Shown: positions 34,576-43,980, counted from the first letter of the stretch. The stretch: 64,000 nucleotides of DNA from Pseudonocardia sp. MH-G8 (GCF_002262885.1 NZ_NKYF01000015.1:142577-206576), one strand, 5' to 3'. Notes: a model not told the origin generated them from the sequence alone. A program made the numbers and translations.

Positions 34576-37434
34576 GTGGACGAGCCGCCGGTTCGGGTGC
34601 AGGTGCTCGGGCCGCTGCGGCTGGTCGTCGAGGGCGTGGTGGTCGAGGTGCGGGGCCCGATGCGTCGCGCGGTGCTCGCGTTGCTGGCCCTCGCCGAGGG
34701 CCGGACCGTGACCGTCGAGCACCTGATCGGCGCGCTCTGGCCGGCCGAGACGGCGGAGTCGGGGCGGGCGGCTCTCCACACCCACATATCCCGGCTGCGT
34801 GGGCACCTCGGGTCCGGCGCGGCCCGGTTGCAGACCCGGCAGGAGGGCTATCGCCTGCAGCTGGGCACCGACGAGCTGGACCTGACCCGGGCGCGGGGTC
34901 TGCTGTCCTCCGCGCGCGGCACCGCCAGGCAGGAGCCGGCCGCCGCGTTCGCCCTGCTGCAGCGGGCGCGCGCGCTGTGGCGCGGCCCCATCCTGGCCGA
35001 CCTCACCGACGTCGAACCCGTCGCCCTCGCCGTGCGGGAATGCACGAGGCTGCACCGCGAGGTGAGCGACGCGTTGGTCGGCTGCGCGGTTGACGCCGGG
35101 AAGGCCGAGGAGGTTGTGGGGCTTGCCGTCGCCGGGCTCGCCGACGACCCGTTGCGCGAGCCCGCGGTACTGCTGCTGATGCGCGCGCTGGCCGCGACCG
35201 GGTCGGCGGCGGAGGCGCTGCGCACCGGGCGCGAGTACCGGGCCCGGCTGGCCGACGAGACCGGGCTGGACCCGTCGCCGGCGCTCGGTGACCTCGAGCG
35301 CGACATCGCCGGCGGTGCGGCCGGCCCGCCGCCGGCCCTCCGGCGAGAGGTGCGCGCCGCACCGGCGACCCGTCTTCTCGGCCGCGACGTGGAGGTCGCG
35401 GCCATGCACCGGCTGCTCGCCGCCGAACGGCTGGTCACGATCGTCGGCCCGGGTGGGGTGGGCAAGACGCGGGTCGCACTGGAGGTCGCCCGCCGGTCGG
35501 CGCCGCCCGCCCCGGTGCTGCTGCTCGCCTCCGTCACCACCCCGGACGCCGTCCCCCACGCGCTTGCCGACGCGGTCCGGCTGAGCGTCGTGCAGGGCGA
35601 CGTGCTGGCGGCGTGCCTGGCGGTGCTCGGCGACAAGCCGGCCCTATTGGTGATCGACAACTGCGAACACCTGCTGGACGCGGTCCGTGACGTCGTCGAT
35701 GCCTTGCTGGTCGCGTGTCCCGACCTCACGGTGCTGGCGACCAGCCGGGAACCGCTCGGTCTGGCCGCCGAGTACACCTCGCGGCTGGCACCACTTGCGC
35801 TGCCGGACCGGCACCGCGACCAGTTGGAGCCTGCCACGATCACGCAGGTGCCGTCCGTGGCGGTGTTCCTCGACCGCGCGGCGCGGGTGCGTCCCGGCAT
35901 TCCGGTCACGCCGGCCGAGCTGGGGCTGGTGGCCGACATCGTGCGACGCCTGGACGGAATGCCGCTGGCCCTCGAGCTCGCCGCCGGGCGACTGTCCACG
36001 TTCTCCCTCGTCGACCTGCACGACCGGCTCGACCGCTCCCTCGACCTGCTCGGCGGCCGCCCCGGCACCGACGTCCGGCACCGCACGCTGCGCGCGACCC
36101 TGAACTGGTCCTACCTGCTGCTCACCGCCGACGAGCAGCGCCTGTTCCGGCACATGGCGGTTTTCGTCGACGGGGTCGATCTCGTCACGGCCGAGCGACT
36201 GGCCGTCGAGCTGGATCCGGGCTCCGATCCGGGGAGTCTCCTGGCCCGCCTGGTCGACACATCCATGATCGACGCGACGTTCAACGGTGACACCCGGTAC
36301 CGCATGCTGGAGACACTGCGCGCGTTCGGTCTCGACCGGCTCGTCGCGGAGGGTGAGCAGGATGCGGCGCAGCGCCGGCTCGTGCGGTGGGCCGTCGAGC
36401 TGACGGCCTGGATCGACGCCGCGGTGGTCACCGACCGCGAGCCGGACGCCGACGTCGTGCTCCGGCGCGAGCTCGCGAACCTACGGGCCGCCTGGCGCCT
36501 GGTCCGGGAGCGGGAGCTTCTCGACGAGGCGGCGGCGATCGTGGCGGCGCTGTTCGACGCCGTGTTCAACCGGGATCTGGTCGAGCTCTGGGGTTGGGCC
36601 GGGGAGATCGCCGGCGATCCGGCGTTGGGCGGTCACCCGCGCGCCGCCGCCGTTCTCGGCACGGCCGCGTACGCCGCCTACGCCGGCGGCGACCCCGCGG
36701 AAGCCGAACGCCTCGCCCGCGCCGGGCTGCACCGCGACGACGGCAGCGGCGGATCGTCGTACTGCCGGCACGCACTGGCGGTGGCCCTCCTCGCCCGCGG
36801 CGCCTTCGGCGAGGTCGTCGAGCACTGCCTCGCAGGCGCCGCGGGCGGTGACTCGCGGCACGGCTTCCTCGGCCTGGCGGCGCTGGCCACCGCCTATGCC
36901 GGCGACGTCGGCGAGGCGCGGGAGCTCAGTGCCGCCTGGCTCGCCGCCGCGCGGTCACCCTCGGCGCGGGCCTGGGGCGCCTACTACGCCGCGGAGATCG
37001 AGCACGCGGCGGACCGCAGCGAACCGGCCGAGCAATGCTACGAGCGGGCCATCACGCTCGGCCGCTCCACGGGTGCCACGTTCGTCGTCGGCGTCGCCAC
37101 CGTGGGCCTGAACTCGGTGCGCGCGGTCGCCGGCCGGACCGGCGAGGCACTGGCCGGCTACCGCGAAGCGATCGACTACTTCGCGGGCACCGGAAACTGG
37201 ACCCACCAGTGGACCACCCTGCGTAACCTCGCCGCGCTGCTGCACGGGCTCGGCGACGACGGTCCGGCCGCCCTGCTGGAGGCCGCGGCCGACGCGGCCC
37301 CGGACGCTCCCGCCGTCGGCCCGGCCCGCGACACCGAGCTGACGCGCTCGTGCCCGGACGCACCGGCCCTCGGCCGGGCCCGCGCGCTGGAGGTGGCCCG
37401 GGACGCGATCGAGCGGAACCTGGCCCGATCCTGA
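34576..37434 (+). CDS. SARP/AfsR-family regulator with BTAD and NB-ARC ATPase domains
   Basis: 952 aa. Residues 1-95 are an OmpR-like winged helix (VLGPLRLVVEG..., LIGALWP), 96-245 a BTAD bacterial transcriptional activator domain, ~270-560 an NB-ARC/STAND ATPase with Walker A GPGGVGKTR (~291) and LLVIDNCEHLLDAV, and the rest a helical repeat region. Proteins of this architecture activate secondary-metabolite or developmental genes. GTG start. It lies between the divergent methyltransferase and the PIG-L deacetylase, either of which could be a target. Confidence 0.9.
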   Translation: MDEPPVRVQVLGPLRLVVEGVVVEVRGPMRRAVLALLALAEGRTVTVEHLIGALWPAETAESGRAALHTHISRLRGHLGSGAARLQTRQEGYRLQLGTDELDLTRARGLLSSARGTARQEPAAAFALLQRARALWRGPILADLTDVEPVALAVRECTRLHREVSDALVGCAVDAGKAEEVVGLAVAGLADDPLREPAVLLLMRALAATGSAAEALRTGREYRARLADETGLDPSPALGDLERDIAGGAAGPPPALRREVRAAPATRLLGRDVEVAAMHRLLAAERLVTIVGPGGVGKTRVALEVARRSAPPAPVLLLASVTTPDAVPHALADAVRLSVVQGDVLAACLAVLGDKPALLVIDNCEHLLDAVRDVVDALLVACPDLTVLATSREPLGLAAEYTSRLAPLALPDRHRDQLEPATITQVPSVAVFLDRAARVRPGIPVTPAELGLVADIVRRLDGMPLALELAAGRLSTFSLVDLHDRLDRSLDLLGGRPGTDVRHRTLRATLNWSYLLLTADEQRLFRHMAVFVDGVDLVTAERLAVELDPGSDPGSLLARLVDTSMIDATFNGDTRYRMLETLRAFGLDRLVAEGEQDAAQRRLVRWAVELTAWIDAAVVTDREPDADVVLRRELANLRAAWRLVRERELLDEAAAIVAALFDAVFNRDLVELWGWAGEIAGDPALGGHPRAAAVLGTAAYAAYAGGDPAEAERLARAGLHRDDGSGGSSYCRHALAVALLARGAFGEVVEHCLAGAAGGDSRHGFLGLAALATAYAGDVGEARELSAAWLAAARSPSARAWGAYYAAEIEHAADRSEPAEQCYERAITLGRSTGATFVVGVATVGLNSVRAVAGRTGEALAGYREAIDYFAGTGNWTHQWTTLRNLAALLHGLGDDGPAALLEAAADAAPDAPAVGPARDTELTRSCPDAPALGRARALEVARDAIERNLARS

Positions 37435-37547
37435 CCTGCGCCGGACAGCGAGGACAACGCCGAGACAGCGGCGTGCACGAGCCGTGGCAGTCGAGCCGTC
37501 GATGCTCCGCCGCATCGCAACCCGTGCGAGCAGAGGAGACGGACACC

Positions 37548-38417
37548 ATGACCACGTCGATCGCCACCATCACCGACATCGAGGCCCGCACCGGCACACG
37601 CGCCGCAGACACCGCCGACGGCTACATCGCGCCCAGCCTCGCCGAGGTCCCCCGCTTGGGGACGGTGCTCGGTATCTGGGCTCACCCGGACGACGAGGTC
37701 TACCTCTCCGGTGCGCTGCTCGCCGCCGCGGCCGCCGCCGGACAGCGGGTCGTCGTGGTCACCGCGACCCGCGGTGAGCGGGGCACCGACGACCCCGAGA
37801 CCTGGCCGCCGGCGCGCCTGGCCCGCGTCCGGTCCCAGGAGATCGTGCAGAGCCTTGCCGTTCTCGACCGAGGTCGGGGCCGTATCGAGCACCGATTCCT
37901 CGGAGACACGCAGGGTGTCTGCCACCTGGACGGGGGCCTGGCGGCCGACCCGGCAGCGGGCACGATCGACGAGCTGGCCGCGATCGTCGACGAGATCGCC
38001 CCGGACACCGTGCTGACCTTCGGCCCGGACGGGATGACCGGGCACCCCGACCATCGCGCCGTGTCGGCCTGGACCGACCGAGCGTTGGCCGGCGCCGGGC
38101 GGCAACCGCGGCTGCTGCACGCCACCGTGTCCGAGGGCTGGGTCCGCGACTTCGGTTCGCTCGTCACCGCGATGGACGAGGGCGAGGACGTGTTCTCGCC
38201 CTCGCCCGCAGGCTCGCTCGCGGTCGACCTCGTGCTGTCCGGCGACGCCTTGCGGGTCAAGCTGGCCGCGCTGCGCGCCCAGGCCAGCCAGACCACGGCG
38301 ACCGAGCTGGCGGTGGGCACCGAGCTCTACCGCGCGGCGGTGGCCGGGGAGTGGTTCCGTCCGGCAGCTGTTCGCTCACCACGTGCACGGCGGCTCGCCC
38401 GGTGTCGAGTCGGGTGA
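37548..38417 (+). CDS. PIG-L/LmbE-family deacetylase
   Basis: 289 aa. The zinc motif AHPDDE (45-50) and HPDHRAV (166-172) supply the metal ligands and catalytic Asp. Family members deacetylate GlcNAc-inositol (MshB), antibiotic pseudo-disaccharides or mycothiol conjugates. The N-terminal 40 residues precede the fold and are poorly conserved. GAGGAG lies upstream of the ATG. It follows the SARP gene by 113 bp and converges on an oxidoreductase with a 2-bp gap. Confidence 0.9.
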   Translation: MTTSIATITDIEARTGTRAADTADGYIAPSLAEVPRLGTVLGIWAHPDDEVYLSGALLAAAAAAGQRVVVVTATRGERGTDDPETWPPARLARVRSQEIVQSLAVLDRGRGRIEHRFLGDTQGVCHLDGGLAADPAAGTIDELAAIVDEIAPDTVLTFGPDGMTGHPDHRAVSAWTDRALAGAGRQPRLLHATVSEGWVRDFGSLVTAMDEGEDVFSPSPAGSLAVDLVLSGDALRVKLAALRAQASQTTATELAVGTELYRAAVAGEWFRPAAVRSPRARRLARCRVG

Positions 38418-38419
38418 GG

Positions 38420-39346
38420 TCAGAGGCTCATGTCGATGACGATCTTGCCCGAGGCGTGGCGCGATTCGACGAGCTCGAGCGCCTCGTCCGCCCGCGCGAG
38501 CGGGTAGGTCGCCGAGATGTTCGGATCGAGCCGCCCGGTGACCATCAGCTCGGCAACGCGCTCGAGGCCGCTCCGGTTCAGGCGGCGCTGGACGAGCGCG
38601 CCGCCCAGCTCGGTGACCGACGGGTCCCCGATGGAGACGAGCGCGTCCGGCGTGGCCGCGAGCGGGGCGACGCTGCGCAGGGAGTCACCCCCGACAGTGT
38701 CGACCACGGCGTCGAAGCCGTCCGGGGCCTGCGCCCGGAGCTGGTCCACGACGTCGCCTGCGGTGTAGTCGACGAAGGTCGCTCCGACCTTGGTCGCAAG
38801 CGTCCGCTTGGCCGCACTGCCGGTGCCGACGACGACCAGGCCGCGGTCGCGCGCGATCTGGGCCACGGCGATTCCGACGCCACCGCCGATCCCGTTCACC
38901 AGCAGCGACGCGCCGGCAGGGAGCGCGAGCTGGTCGAGGGCATCGAGCGCGGTGGTGCCGGCGACGGGGATGGTCGCCGCCCAGGTCTCCGGCAGCGCGT
39001 CCGGGATCCGGGCCGTGGATTCGGCGAGCAGCAGGGTGGTCCCCGCGTAGGTGCCGGCACCGGTCAGCGCGAACCCGGTCACCCGGTCGCCGACGGCCAG
39101 CCCGCTCACCTCGGCGCCCACCGCGAGGACGGTCCCGGCCGCATCCATCCCCAGGACCTGGGGAAAGGGCACCTGACCGTTCATACCGCGGACGTATCCG
39201 GAACGGAGCTGGTGGTCGAGCGGGTTGACTCCCGCGGCCGCGACGCGGATCAGGACTTCTGCCGGGCCCGGTGACGGAGCGGGCCGATCGAAGAACTCCT
39301 GGACGTCGGCTCCGCCGAAGGTCCGGTAGCCCAGAACTGTGCTCAT
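38420..39346 (-). CDS. NADP-dependent MDR oxidoreductase (quinone reductase-like)
   Basis: 308 aa zinc-independent MDR enzyme, about as close to the 9921-10862 protein as two members of one subfamily. GroES-like domain with AAAGVNPLDHQLRSG and VLGMDAAGTV, then VNGIGGGVGIAVAQIARDRG for NADP(H). ATG 39346. The 239-bp gap on its upstream side contains small GC hairpins but no gene. Confidence 0.85.
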   Translation of the reverse strand: MSTVLGYRTFGGADVQEFFDRPAPSPGPAEVLIRVAAAGVNPLDHQLRSGYVRGMNGQVPFPQVLGMDAAGTVLAVGAEVSGLAVGDRVTGFALTGAGTYAGTTLLLAESTARIPDALPETWAATIPVAGTTALDALDQLALPAGASLLVNGIGGGVGIAVAQIARDRGLVVVGTGSAAKRTLATKVGATFVDYTAGDVVDQLRAQAPDGFDAVVDTVGGDSLRSVAPLAATPDALVSIGDPSVTELGGALVQRRLNRSGLERVAELMVTGRLDPNISATYPLARADEALELVESRHASGKIVIDMSL

Positions 39347-39585
39347 TGCAGGTTCCTCTCTCACCGTCCTCGTCCGGCTCTCAGCCCGAGGACGACACGA
39401 ACCTATTCCCTGACACCGACGGTAGGTTCCAGTCGTTGTGAGGCGAGCGACACCGCCGAACACGGCAACGGTCCGGACGCCGCAGGGGGATCCGCCATCC
39501 ACGGATCGGGAGGTCGTGGATGTCCTCCCGGCGGGGAGGAAGTCTCGATGGCACACCCCACGCCTCCTCCCCGAAGGAACAACGT

Positions 39586-40284
39586 ATGGAAAGCGAGATG
39601 GCCGCGGCGCCCCAGCGAGGGCTCCCCGTCGACGACGAGCGGCTCACCATCGCCACGGCCACGCGCCGAGCCGTGCAGAGATCGGGGGGCTGGGGCGGGA
39701 TCGCGGTCGGCGCCGCTCCCACGCTGGCGTTCGTCGCCGCCAACGCCATCGGCGGGTTGACGTGGGCGTTCATCGCACTCGCGGTGTCCGTCCCGGTGAC
39801 GTTCGGAGTGCGCCTCGCCCGCCGGGAATCCCTCCGAGCAGCACTGGTCGGCCTCGTCATCGCCGCCGGTTGCGCGCTGGTCGCCGCCCTCACCGGGGAG
39901 GCCCGCGGCTTCTTCCTCGTCCCCACTGTGCTCCCCGCAGGATGGACACTGGCCTTCCTCGGCTCGGTGCTCATCGGCCGGCCCTTGACCGGGGTCGCGC
40001 TCAACCGCGTGGCCCGCGGACCCCGCAACTGGCGTCAGCACGCCCCGCTGCGGCGCGTCTACACCGTCGGCTCGCTGGTCGCCGCCGGCATCTGCTTCTT
40101 CAACTTCGTCCTGGGCGGGGTGCTCTACCTCACCGACCAGTTGGCCGCCATGGCAGTCCAGGACATCGCCTTCATACCGGTGCCCTTCGTGCTGGCCGCT
40201 TTCACCGTCGCCGCCGCCCGTCGCGCCATCCGCCGGTCGACCACCCCGGCCGGCGCTGATCGGCCACGGCACCAGATCCTCTGA
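39586..40284 (+). CDS. DUF3159 family membrane protein
   Basis: 232 aa, five or six membrane helices. The layout (polar N-terminus, IAVGAAPTLAFVAANAIGGL, a central helix with EARGFFLVPTVL, then RPLTGVALNRVARGP...WRQHAPLRRVYT) is that of the actinobacterial DUF3159 family, whose function is unknown. GAAGGA lies 7 bp before the ATG. The remnant of an oxygenase gene starts immediately after its stop. Confidence 0.78.
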   Translation: MESEMAAAPQRGLPVDDERLTIATATRRAVQRSGGWGGIAVGAAPTLAFVAANAIGGLTWAFIALAVSVPVTFGVRLARRESLRAALVGLVIAAGCALVAALTGEARGFFLVPTVLPAGWTLAFLGSVLIGRPLTGVALNRVARGPRNWRQHAPLRRVYTVGSLVAAGICFFNFVLGGVLYLTDQLAAMAVQDIAFIPVPFVLAAFTVAAARRAIRRSTTPAGADRPRHQIL

Positions 40285-40965
40285 CGAGCGCGCAGTCGCA
40301 TGCCGGGCAGGTCCGGCTGCTGCACGCCCGCGTCCGGGCGTCGGCCACAGCGCACGGGTGGCATGCCGACCGGTGGGGGGGTACCGATCAACCAGGCCGA
40401 CGTCGCGCGCACCTGGCTCGACTTCACCGTGGTGCCGTTCACGCTGCTGGAGGGCATCGGCTACCGGCTCACCGAGCAGGAACAGTCCCGCCTCTACCGT
40501 TACTGGTGGTACGTGGGCCACTTGCTGGGCCTCGACGAGCAGTTCTTCCTCGGCACCGAGAACCACGAGCAGGCCGGCGAGCTGCTGGATCTGCTCGACT
40601 CGACCTCCGCCGCCCCGGACGACAACAGCAGAGCTCTGGTCGGGGCCCTGTACGAGGCGGCAGCCACCAACCTCGCCTCCGTACCGCAGTCACCGATGGA
40701 CGCACGAGGCTGGCGTGATCTGCTCCACGCACTCGCCCGTCAGTACCACGGCGAGAGCACCGCCGCCGCGCTCGGCATCCCGGAGTCGCCCGTCACGCCG
40801 ATCCTGCCGCTGCTCGCCGCCGGCGAGGCGAAAGCACGCCTCTACCAGCTACACGTCCCCGCCGCCCTGCAGCAGGCCGAGGAATCCGGCATCCGCGCCC
40901 GCCGCGGCCTCGTCGCCACCCTCACCGACAGCACCGCCTACCAGGACCACGCCGCAGCTTCGTGA
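40285..40965 (+). pseudogene. truncated, frameshifted MpaB/DUF2236-type oxygenase
   Basis: The 3' part encodes the C-terminal domain of MpaB-like (rubber-oxygenase related) proteins: GVPINQADVARTWLDFTVVP and LYRYWWYVGHLLGLDEQF. The preceding segment VRLLHARVRASATAHGWHAD, containing the family's heme-side HA.VR helix, is in another frame. The frames join at a run of seven G (40375-40381); six would restore one protein. The first ~100 residues are missing, because the upstream gene ends right at the start of the homology. Confidence 0.7.
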
Positions 40966-40986
40966 ATCCGCGGGGCGGCCTCCCCC

Positions 40987-41042
40987 GCGGTACGAACGGC
41001 ACTCTCGTCCGATAGAGCGGTACGAACGTGCCGTTCGTCCGA
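40987..41042. repeat. two 30-bp imperfect tandem copies with an internal dyad
   Basis: GCGGTACGAACG occurs at 40987 and 41017, each followed by a related ..C..CTCGTCCGA / ..CCGTTCGTCCGA tail. In the second copy ACGAACG-TGC-CGTTCGT is a perfect 7-bp hairpin. It lies in the 247-bp gap after the oxygenase remnant. It looks like a dispersed intergenic repeat or terminator pair of this genome; only two copies are in the window. Confidence 0.5.
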
Positions 41043-41212
41043 GGGGGCGAGGGCGTGCGGCAGGGACGCTACCTCTCAGTAAGGATCAAGATACGCTACG
41101 TGACCAACGGGCGAGCTGGTCGTTGTGGCGGTGAACGAGAACGCCGGGATCCGCAGATCACCGCCGCGTGGTCGATCACCCGACGAGTTCGGATCCGATG
41201 AGGAGCGACACG

Positions 41213-41494
41213 ATGATGTGGTCAATGCCCAACACCTGGGGCTACACACTCACGACGGTCGGCATGATGCTGTTCTGGATCCTCGTGGTCTTCGGTGCGA
41301 TCGTCCTCGCTCAGCAACTCGGCCGGGTGAACCCGCCCGCAGTCGGACGCACCCCGCTGATCCGTCGCCGGCCGGGCCGCTCATCCCTGGCGAAGCCGAC
41401 GAGGCGGGCCGTCAGCAGCATCTCCGTGCTCCGCCACTTTCGCGCGGGATCAGAGCCTTCCGCAGATCCTGAGGTCAGGCCGGCATCCGGTTGA
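41213..41494 (+). CDS. small single-span membrane protein, SHOCT-like with an altered C-terminus
   Basis: 93 aa. MMWSMPNTWGYTLTTVGMML then a hydrophobic helix to ~residue 35 is the usual start of short SHOCT-domain membrane proteins. The expected C-terminal helix (L..RFARGEI..EEY) is not in this frame; a fragment like it (ATFARDQ) lies in another frame near 41440, so a frameshift is likely. AGGAG precedes the ATG pair. Confidence 0.45.
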   Translation: MMWSMPNTWGYTLTTVGMMLFWILVVFGAIVLAQQLGRVNPPAVGRTPLIRRRPGRSSLAKPTRRAVSSISVLRHFRAGSEPSADPEVRPASG

Positions 41495-41584
41495 ACTTGC
41501 GGATGCACGCGACGTCGCGTCGGTGGCCCGCATCCAGACCTTGATCTCGGCGGGTCTCACCACCACCGCCGCCTGAACGGGTGC

Positions 41585-42220
41585 TCAACCCGAGAACGCC
41601 GCGCGTCCCTGCATCGCGGACGTGCCGAGGTCGCTCTTCGGAAGTGCCTGACCCGCCTCGACCGCAGCCACCCACGCGTCGGTGTCCGCCACAGCGGCGA
41701 AGTTGGAATGGAGCAGCACGAGCAGCACCTCGTGCAACTGCTGGGCCGACACCTTGCCGGCCTCGTTGACGAGGTGGATCGCGCCGGTGGCATCGGCCAG
41801 GACCTCGGCGGCGAGGCCGAGCCCCTCGGCGGCGACGGCGGTGGCGATATCGCAGTTGTTCGTCATGTAGCCGACGATCGTGATGGTGTCCACGTTCCGC
41901 CCGGCGAGCCACTGCGCGACGTCGGTGTCGGCGAACACGCTGGCCTTGTCCTTGGTCACCCGCTTCCAGGAGGCCGCCGCACGCTTCTCGATCTCCGGGT
42001 GCAGCGCCCAGCTGTCCGAGCCGACCGCGAAGACGGGGGCGCCCTCGGGGAGCTGGTGCTGGACCAGCACGACCGGCAGGCCGTGCTCCTGCGCGACGTC
42101 GAGCGCGCGGAGCACGTTGGCCAGCGACTCGTCCCGGGATGGGTGCTGGATCTGCAGGACTCCATCGAAGTACTCCTGCTGCACGTCGACGACGATCAGC
42201 GCTCGGCGGGGGGCGGTCAT
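41585..42220 (-). CDS. isochorismatase-family cysteine hydrolase
   Basis: 211 aa. Catalytic Asp in LIVVDVQ (~12), a Lys in the WKRVTKDKASVF region, and nucleophile Cys in TNNCDIATA (~123), in the family order. Family members hydrolyse nicotinamide, biuret, N-carbamoyl compounds or isochorismate. The GlxA-type regulator next door is divergent, a pairing often seen for these hydrolases. Substrate unknown. Confidence 0.87.
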   Translation of the reverse strand: MTAPRRALIVVDVQQEYFDGVLQIQHPSRDESLANVLRALDVAQEHGLPVVLVQHQLPEGAPVFAVGSDSWALHPEIEKRAAASWKRVTKDKASVFADTDVAQWLAGRNVDTITIVGYMTNNCDIATAVAAEGLGLAAEVLADATGAIHLVNEAGKVSAQQLHEVLLVLLHSNFAAVADTDAWVAAVEAGQALPKSDLGTSAMQGRAAFSG

Positions 42221-42312
42221 CTCTTGCTCTCCTCATGGTGTGTCCGAACTTCGTGCCACCAGCCTGGCCTTCCAGCGCGGGGTACCGTGAGTGGCACGGC
42301 AGACGACCTTCG

Positions 42313-43281
42313 ATGAGATCGGGCCAAATGCGCATCGCTGTCCACGCCTTCGACGGCATCACCCTGTTCCACCTGGCCGCGCCGTTGCTGGTCTTCGGCG
42401 AGGTCGACCGTCAACAGCTGGCCGGCGGGTGGGAGACCGCCGTGTGGACCGAGAACGGTCGCGGCATCCGGACCGCGGAGGGCCCTCGGGTCGACGACGT
42501 CCGCGGTCCCGAGGTCGTCGACGACGCCGACCTGCTCATATTTCCGTCCTGGCCCAGCGACCTCCCTCCGACGGATCAGGTGCTGATCGATCGGGTCCGT
42601 GCGGCCCACGCCCGGGGAACCCGCGTCGCCGGTCTGTGCCTGGGAGCGTTCCCGGTCGTCGACAGCGCGCTCCTCGACGGCCGCGCGGTCGTCACGCACT
42701 GGGGCGCCGCGCCCGTGCTCGCGCGACGACGGCCGGGCATCATGGTCAACGCGTCGGCGCTCTACCTCGACCACGGCGACGTGCTCACCTCCGCCGGAAC
42801 GGCTTCCGCGATCGACGCGTGCCTGCACATCGTCCGGTCGCACCTGGGCTCCGCCGCCGCGGCCACGGTGGCGCGGCACCTCGTCGTCGCCCCCCATCGC
42901 GATGGTCACCAGGCGCAGTACGTGGACCGGCCGATCCCCGAACCTGCAGGCGTCGGGCACCTCGGGCCCACCCTGGACTGGGCTCTCACCCACCTCGACC
43001 GCGAGCTCACGGTCGACGAGCTCGCCGGCAACGCCGGAATGAGCCGCCGCAACTTCACCCGCCGGTTCAGCGAGGCCACCGGCACCACCCCCGCGCGGTG
43101 GATCCTCGCCCGCCGACTCGACGAGGCACGCCGCCTGCTCGAGACCACCACCTGGCCGATCGCGCGCATCGCCACCACGTGCGGATTCGGCAGCGCGGTG
43201 ACCTTCCGGCAGAACTTCGTCGCGGCCTACGCGACGACACCCACGTCATACCGCCAGCGCTTCAACCTGCCGAGCGCATGA
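42313..43281 (+). CDS. GlxA-family AraC transcriptional regulator
   Basis: 322 aa. DJ-1/PfpI-like sensor with VAGLCLGAFPVVDSALLDGR and VTHWG, then two AraC HTH segments (VDELAGNAGMSRRNFTRRF and IARIATTCGFGSAVTFRQNF). Same architecture as the regulator at 10981. ATG 42313 or 42328. Divergent from the isochorismatase-like gene, its probable target. Confidence 0.88.
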   Translation: MRSGQMRIAVHAFDGITLFHLAAPLLVFGEVDRQQLAGGWETAVWTENGRGIRTAEGPRVDDVRGPEVVDDADLLIFPSWPSDLPPTDQVLIDRVRAAHARGTRVAGLCLGAFPVVDSALLDGRAVVTHWGAAPVLARRRPGIMVNASALYLDHGDVLTSAGTASAIDACLHIVRSHLGSAAAATVARHLVVAPHRDGHQAQYVDRPIPEPAGVGHLGPTLDWALTHLDRELTVDELAGNAGMSRRNFTRRFSEATGTTPARWILARRLDEARRLLETTTWPIARIATTCGFGSAVTFRQNFVAAYATTPTSYRQRFNLPSA

Positions 43282-43303
43282 AGTTCGGTCAGCTCAAGCG
43301 GGG

Positions 43304-43510
43304 ATGATTCATGCCGAGGCGCTCTGGAAGCGCTTCACGCCGCCGGTGACGATTTGGGCCACCGAGCATGCCGCCGTCCTGCAGCACGACCACGACGAGA
43401 TCCTCGCCGCGGTCCGGGCAGGCGACGCCGAGGCCGCCGGCCGCCTGACCGCCGACCACGTCCGGCACGCCGCCCGGACCCGCGACGAGCACCCCGAGCT
43501 GCGCGCCTCG
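43304..43510 (+). pseudogene. 3' remnant of a GntR/FCD-type regulator
   Basis: About 65 codons read HDHDEILAAVRAGDAEAAGR then LTADHVRH, the last helix pair of FCD effector domains. The DNA-binding half and most of the effector domain are absent. It abuts the AraC gene upstream and converges on a dgoD remnant, so both are probably relics of one sugar-acid locus. Confidence 0.5.
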
Positions 43511-43515
43511 GGCGC

Positions 43516-43925
43516 TCAGGACCGGTGCCCGCGGCGATCCGCCGCCCGGACGGCGTCCTCGTCGATCTCCACGCCCAGCCCGGGCGCGTCCCACCGTGAG
43601 ATCGCGCCGTCGCGGAAGGCGAAGGGTGCGCGGTCGAGCACGTAGTCGAGCAGTTCGGCGGTCCCGGCGTTGTAGTGGATGCCGATGCTCTGCTCCTGGA
43701 TCAGGAAGTTCGGGGTCACGAAGGCCACCTGCAGGCTCGCGGCGAGCGCCAGCGGCCCGAGGGGGCAGTGCGGGGCCAGCAGCGCGTCGAAGGTCTCCGC
43801 GAGCGCCGCGATCCGCCGGACCTCGGAGATCCCCCCGGCGTGCGAGAGGGCGAGGCCTGCACGACGTCGCCGATCCGGTGGGTGAACTCGGGCAGCACCG
43901 GCTCCTCGACGAACATCGGGTGCAG
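43516..43925 (-). pseudogene. dgoD: remnant of D-galactonate dehydratase (enolase superfamily)
   Basis: The C-terminal portion is clear: LSHAGGISEVRRIAALAETF, then LLAPHCPLGPLALAASLQVA, then QEQSIGIHY and PGLGVEIDE. In another frame upstream is PMFVEEPVLPEFTHRIGDVV. The ~35 residues between them (catalytic barrel segment) are deleted. The N-terminal two thirds are cut off exactly where an IS end begins (43926). Confidence 0.75.
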
Positions 43926-43980
43926 TGAGCCATTGCCAACCTGGTGAGGGGGCTGGCCAGCGGTTGTGCGGCGTGGCGTG
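43926..43980. repeat. solo left end of an IS5-like element
   Basis: TGAGCCATTGCCAACCTG (43926-43943) matches the reverse complement of the right IS end at 45727-45744 at 17 of 18 bases. The next ~37 bp also align with the internal left end at 44809 up to GCGTGGCGTG. No transposase follows it; a methyltransferase gene does. Confidence 0.65.

Noticed and set aside
33363..37434. A SARP-driven secondary metabolite cluster at 33-38 kb
   Set aside because: Only one methyltransferase and one deacetylase flank the SARP gene; no scaffold-building enzyme is present.
40987..41042. CRISPR-like repeats
   Set aside because: Only two adjacent copies without spacers, and no cas gene.
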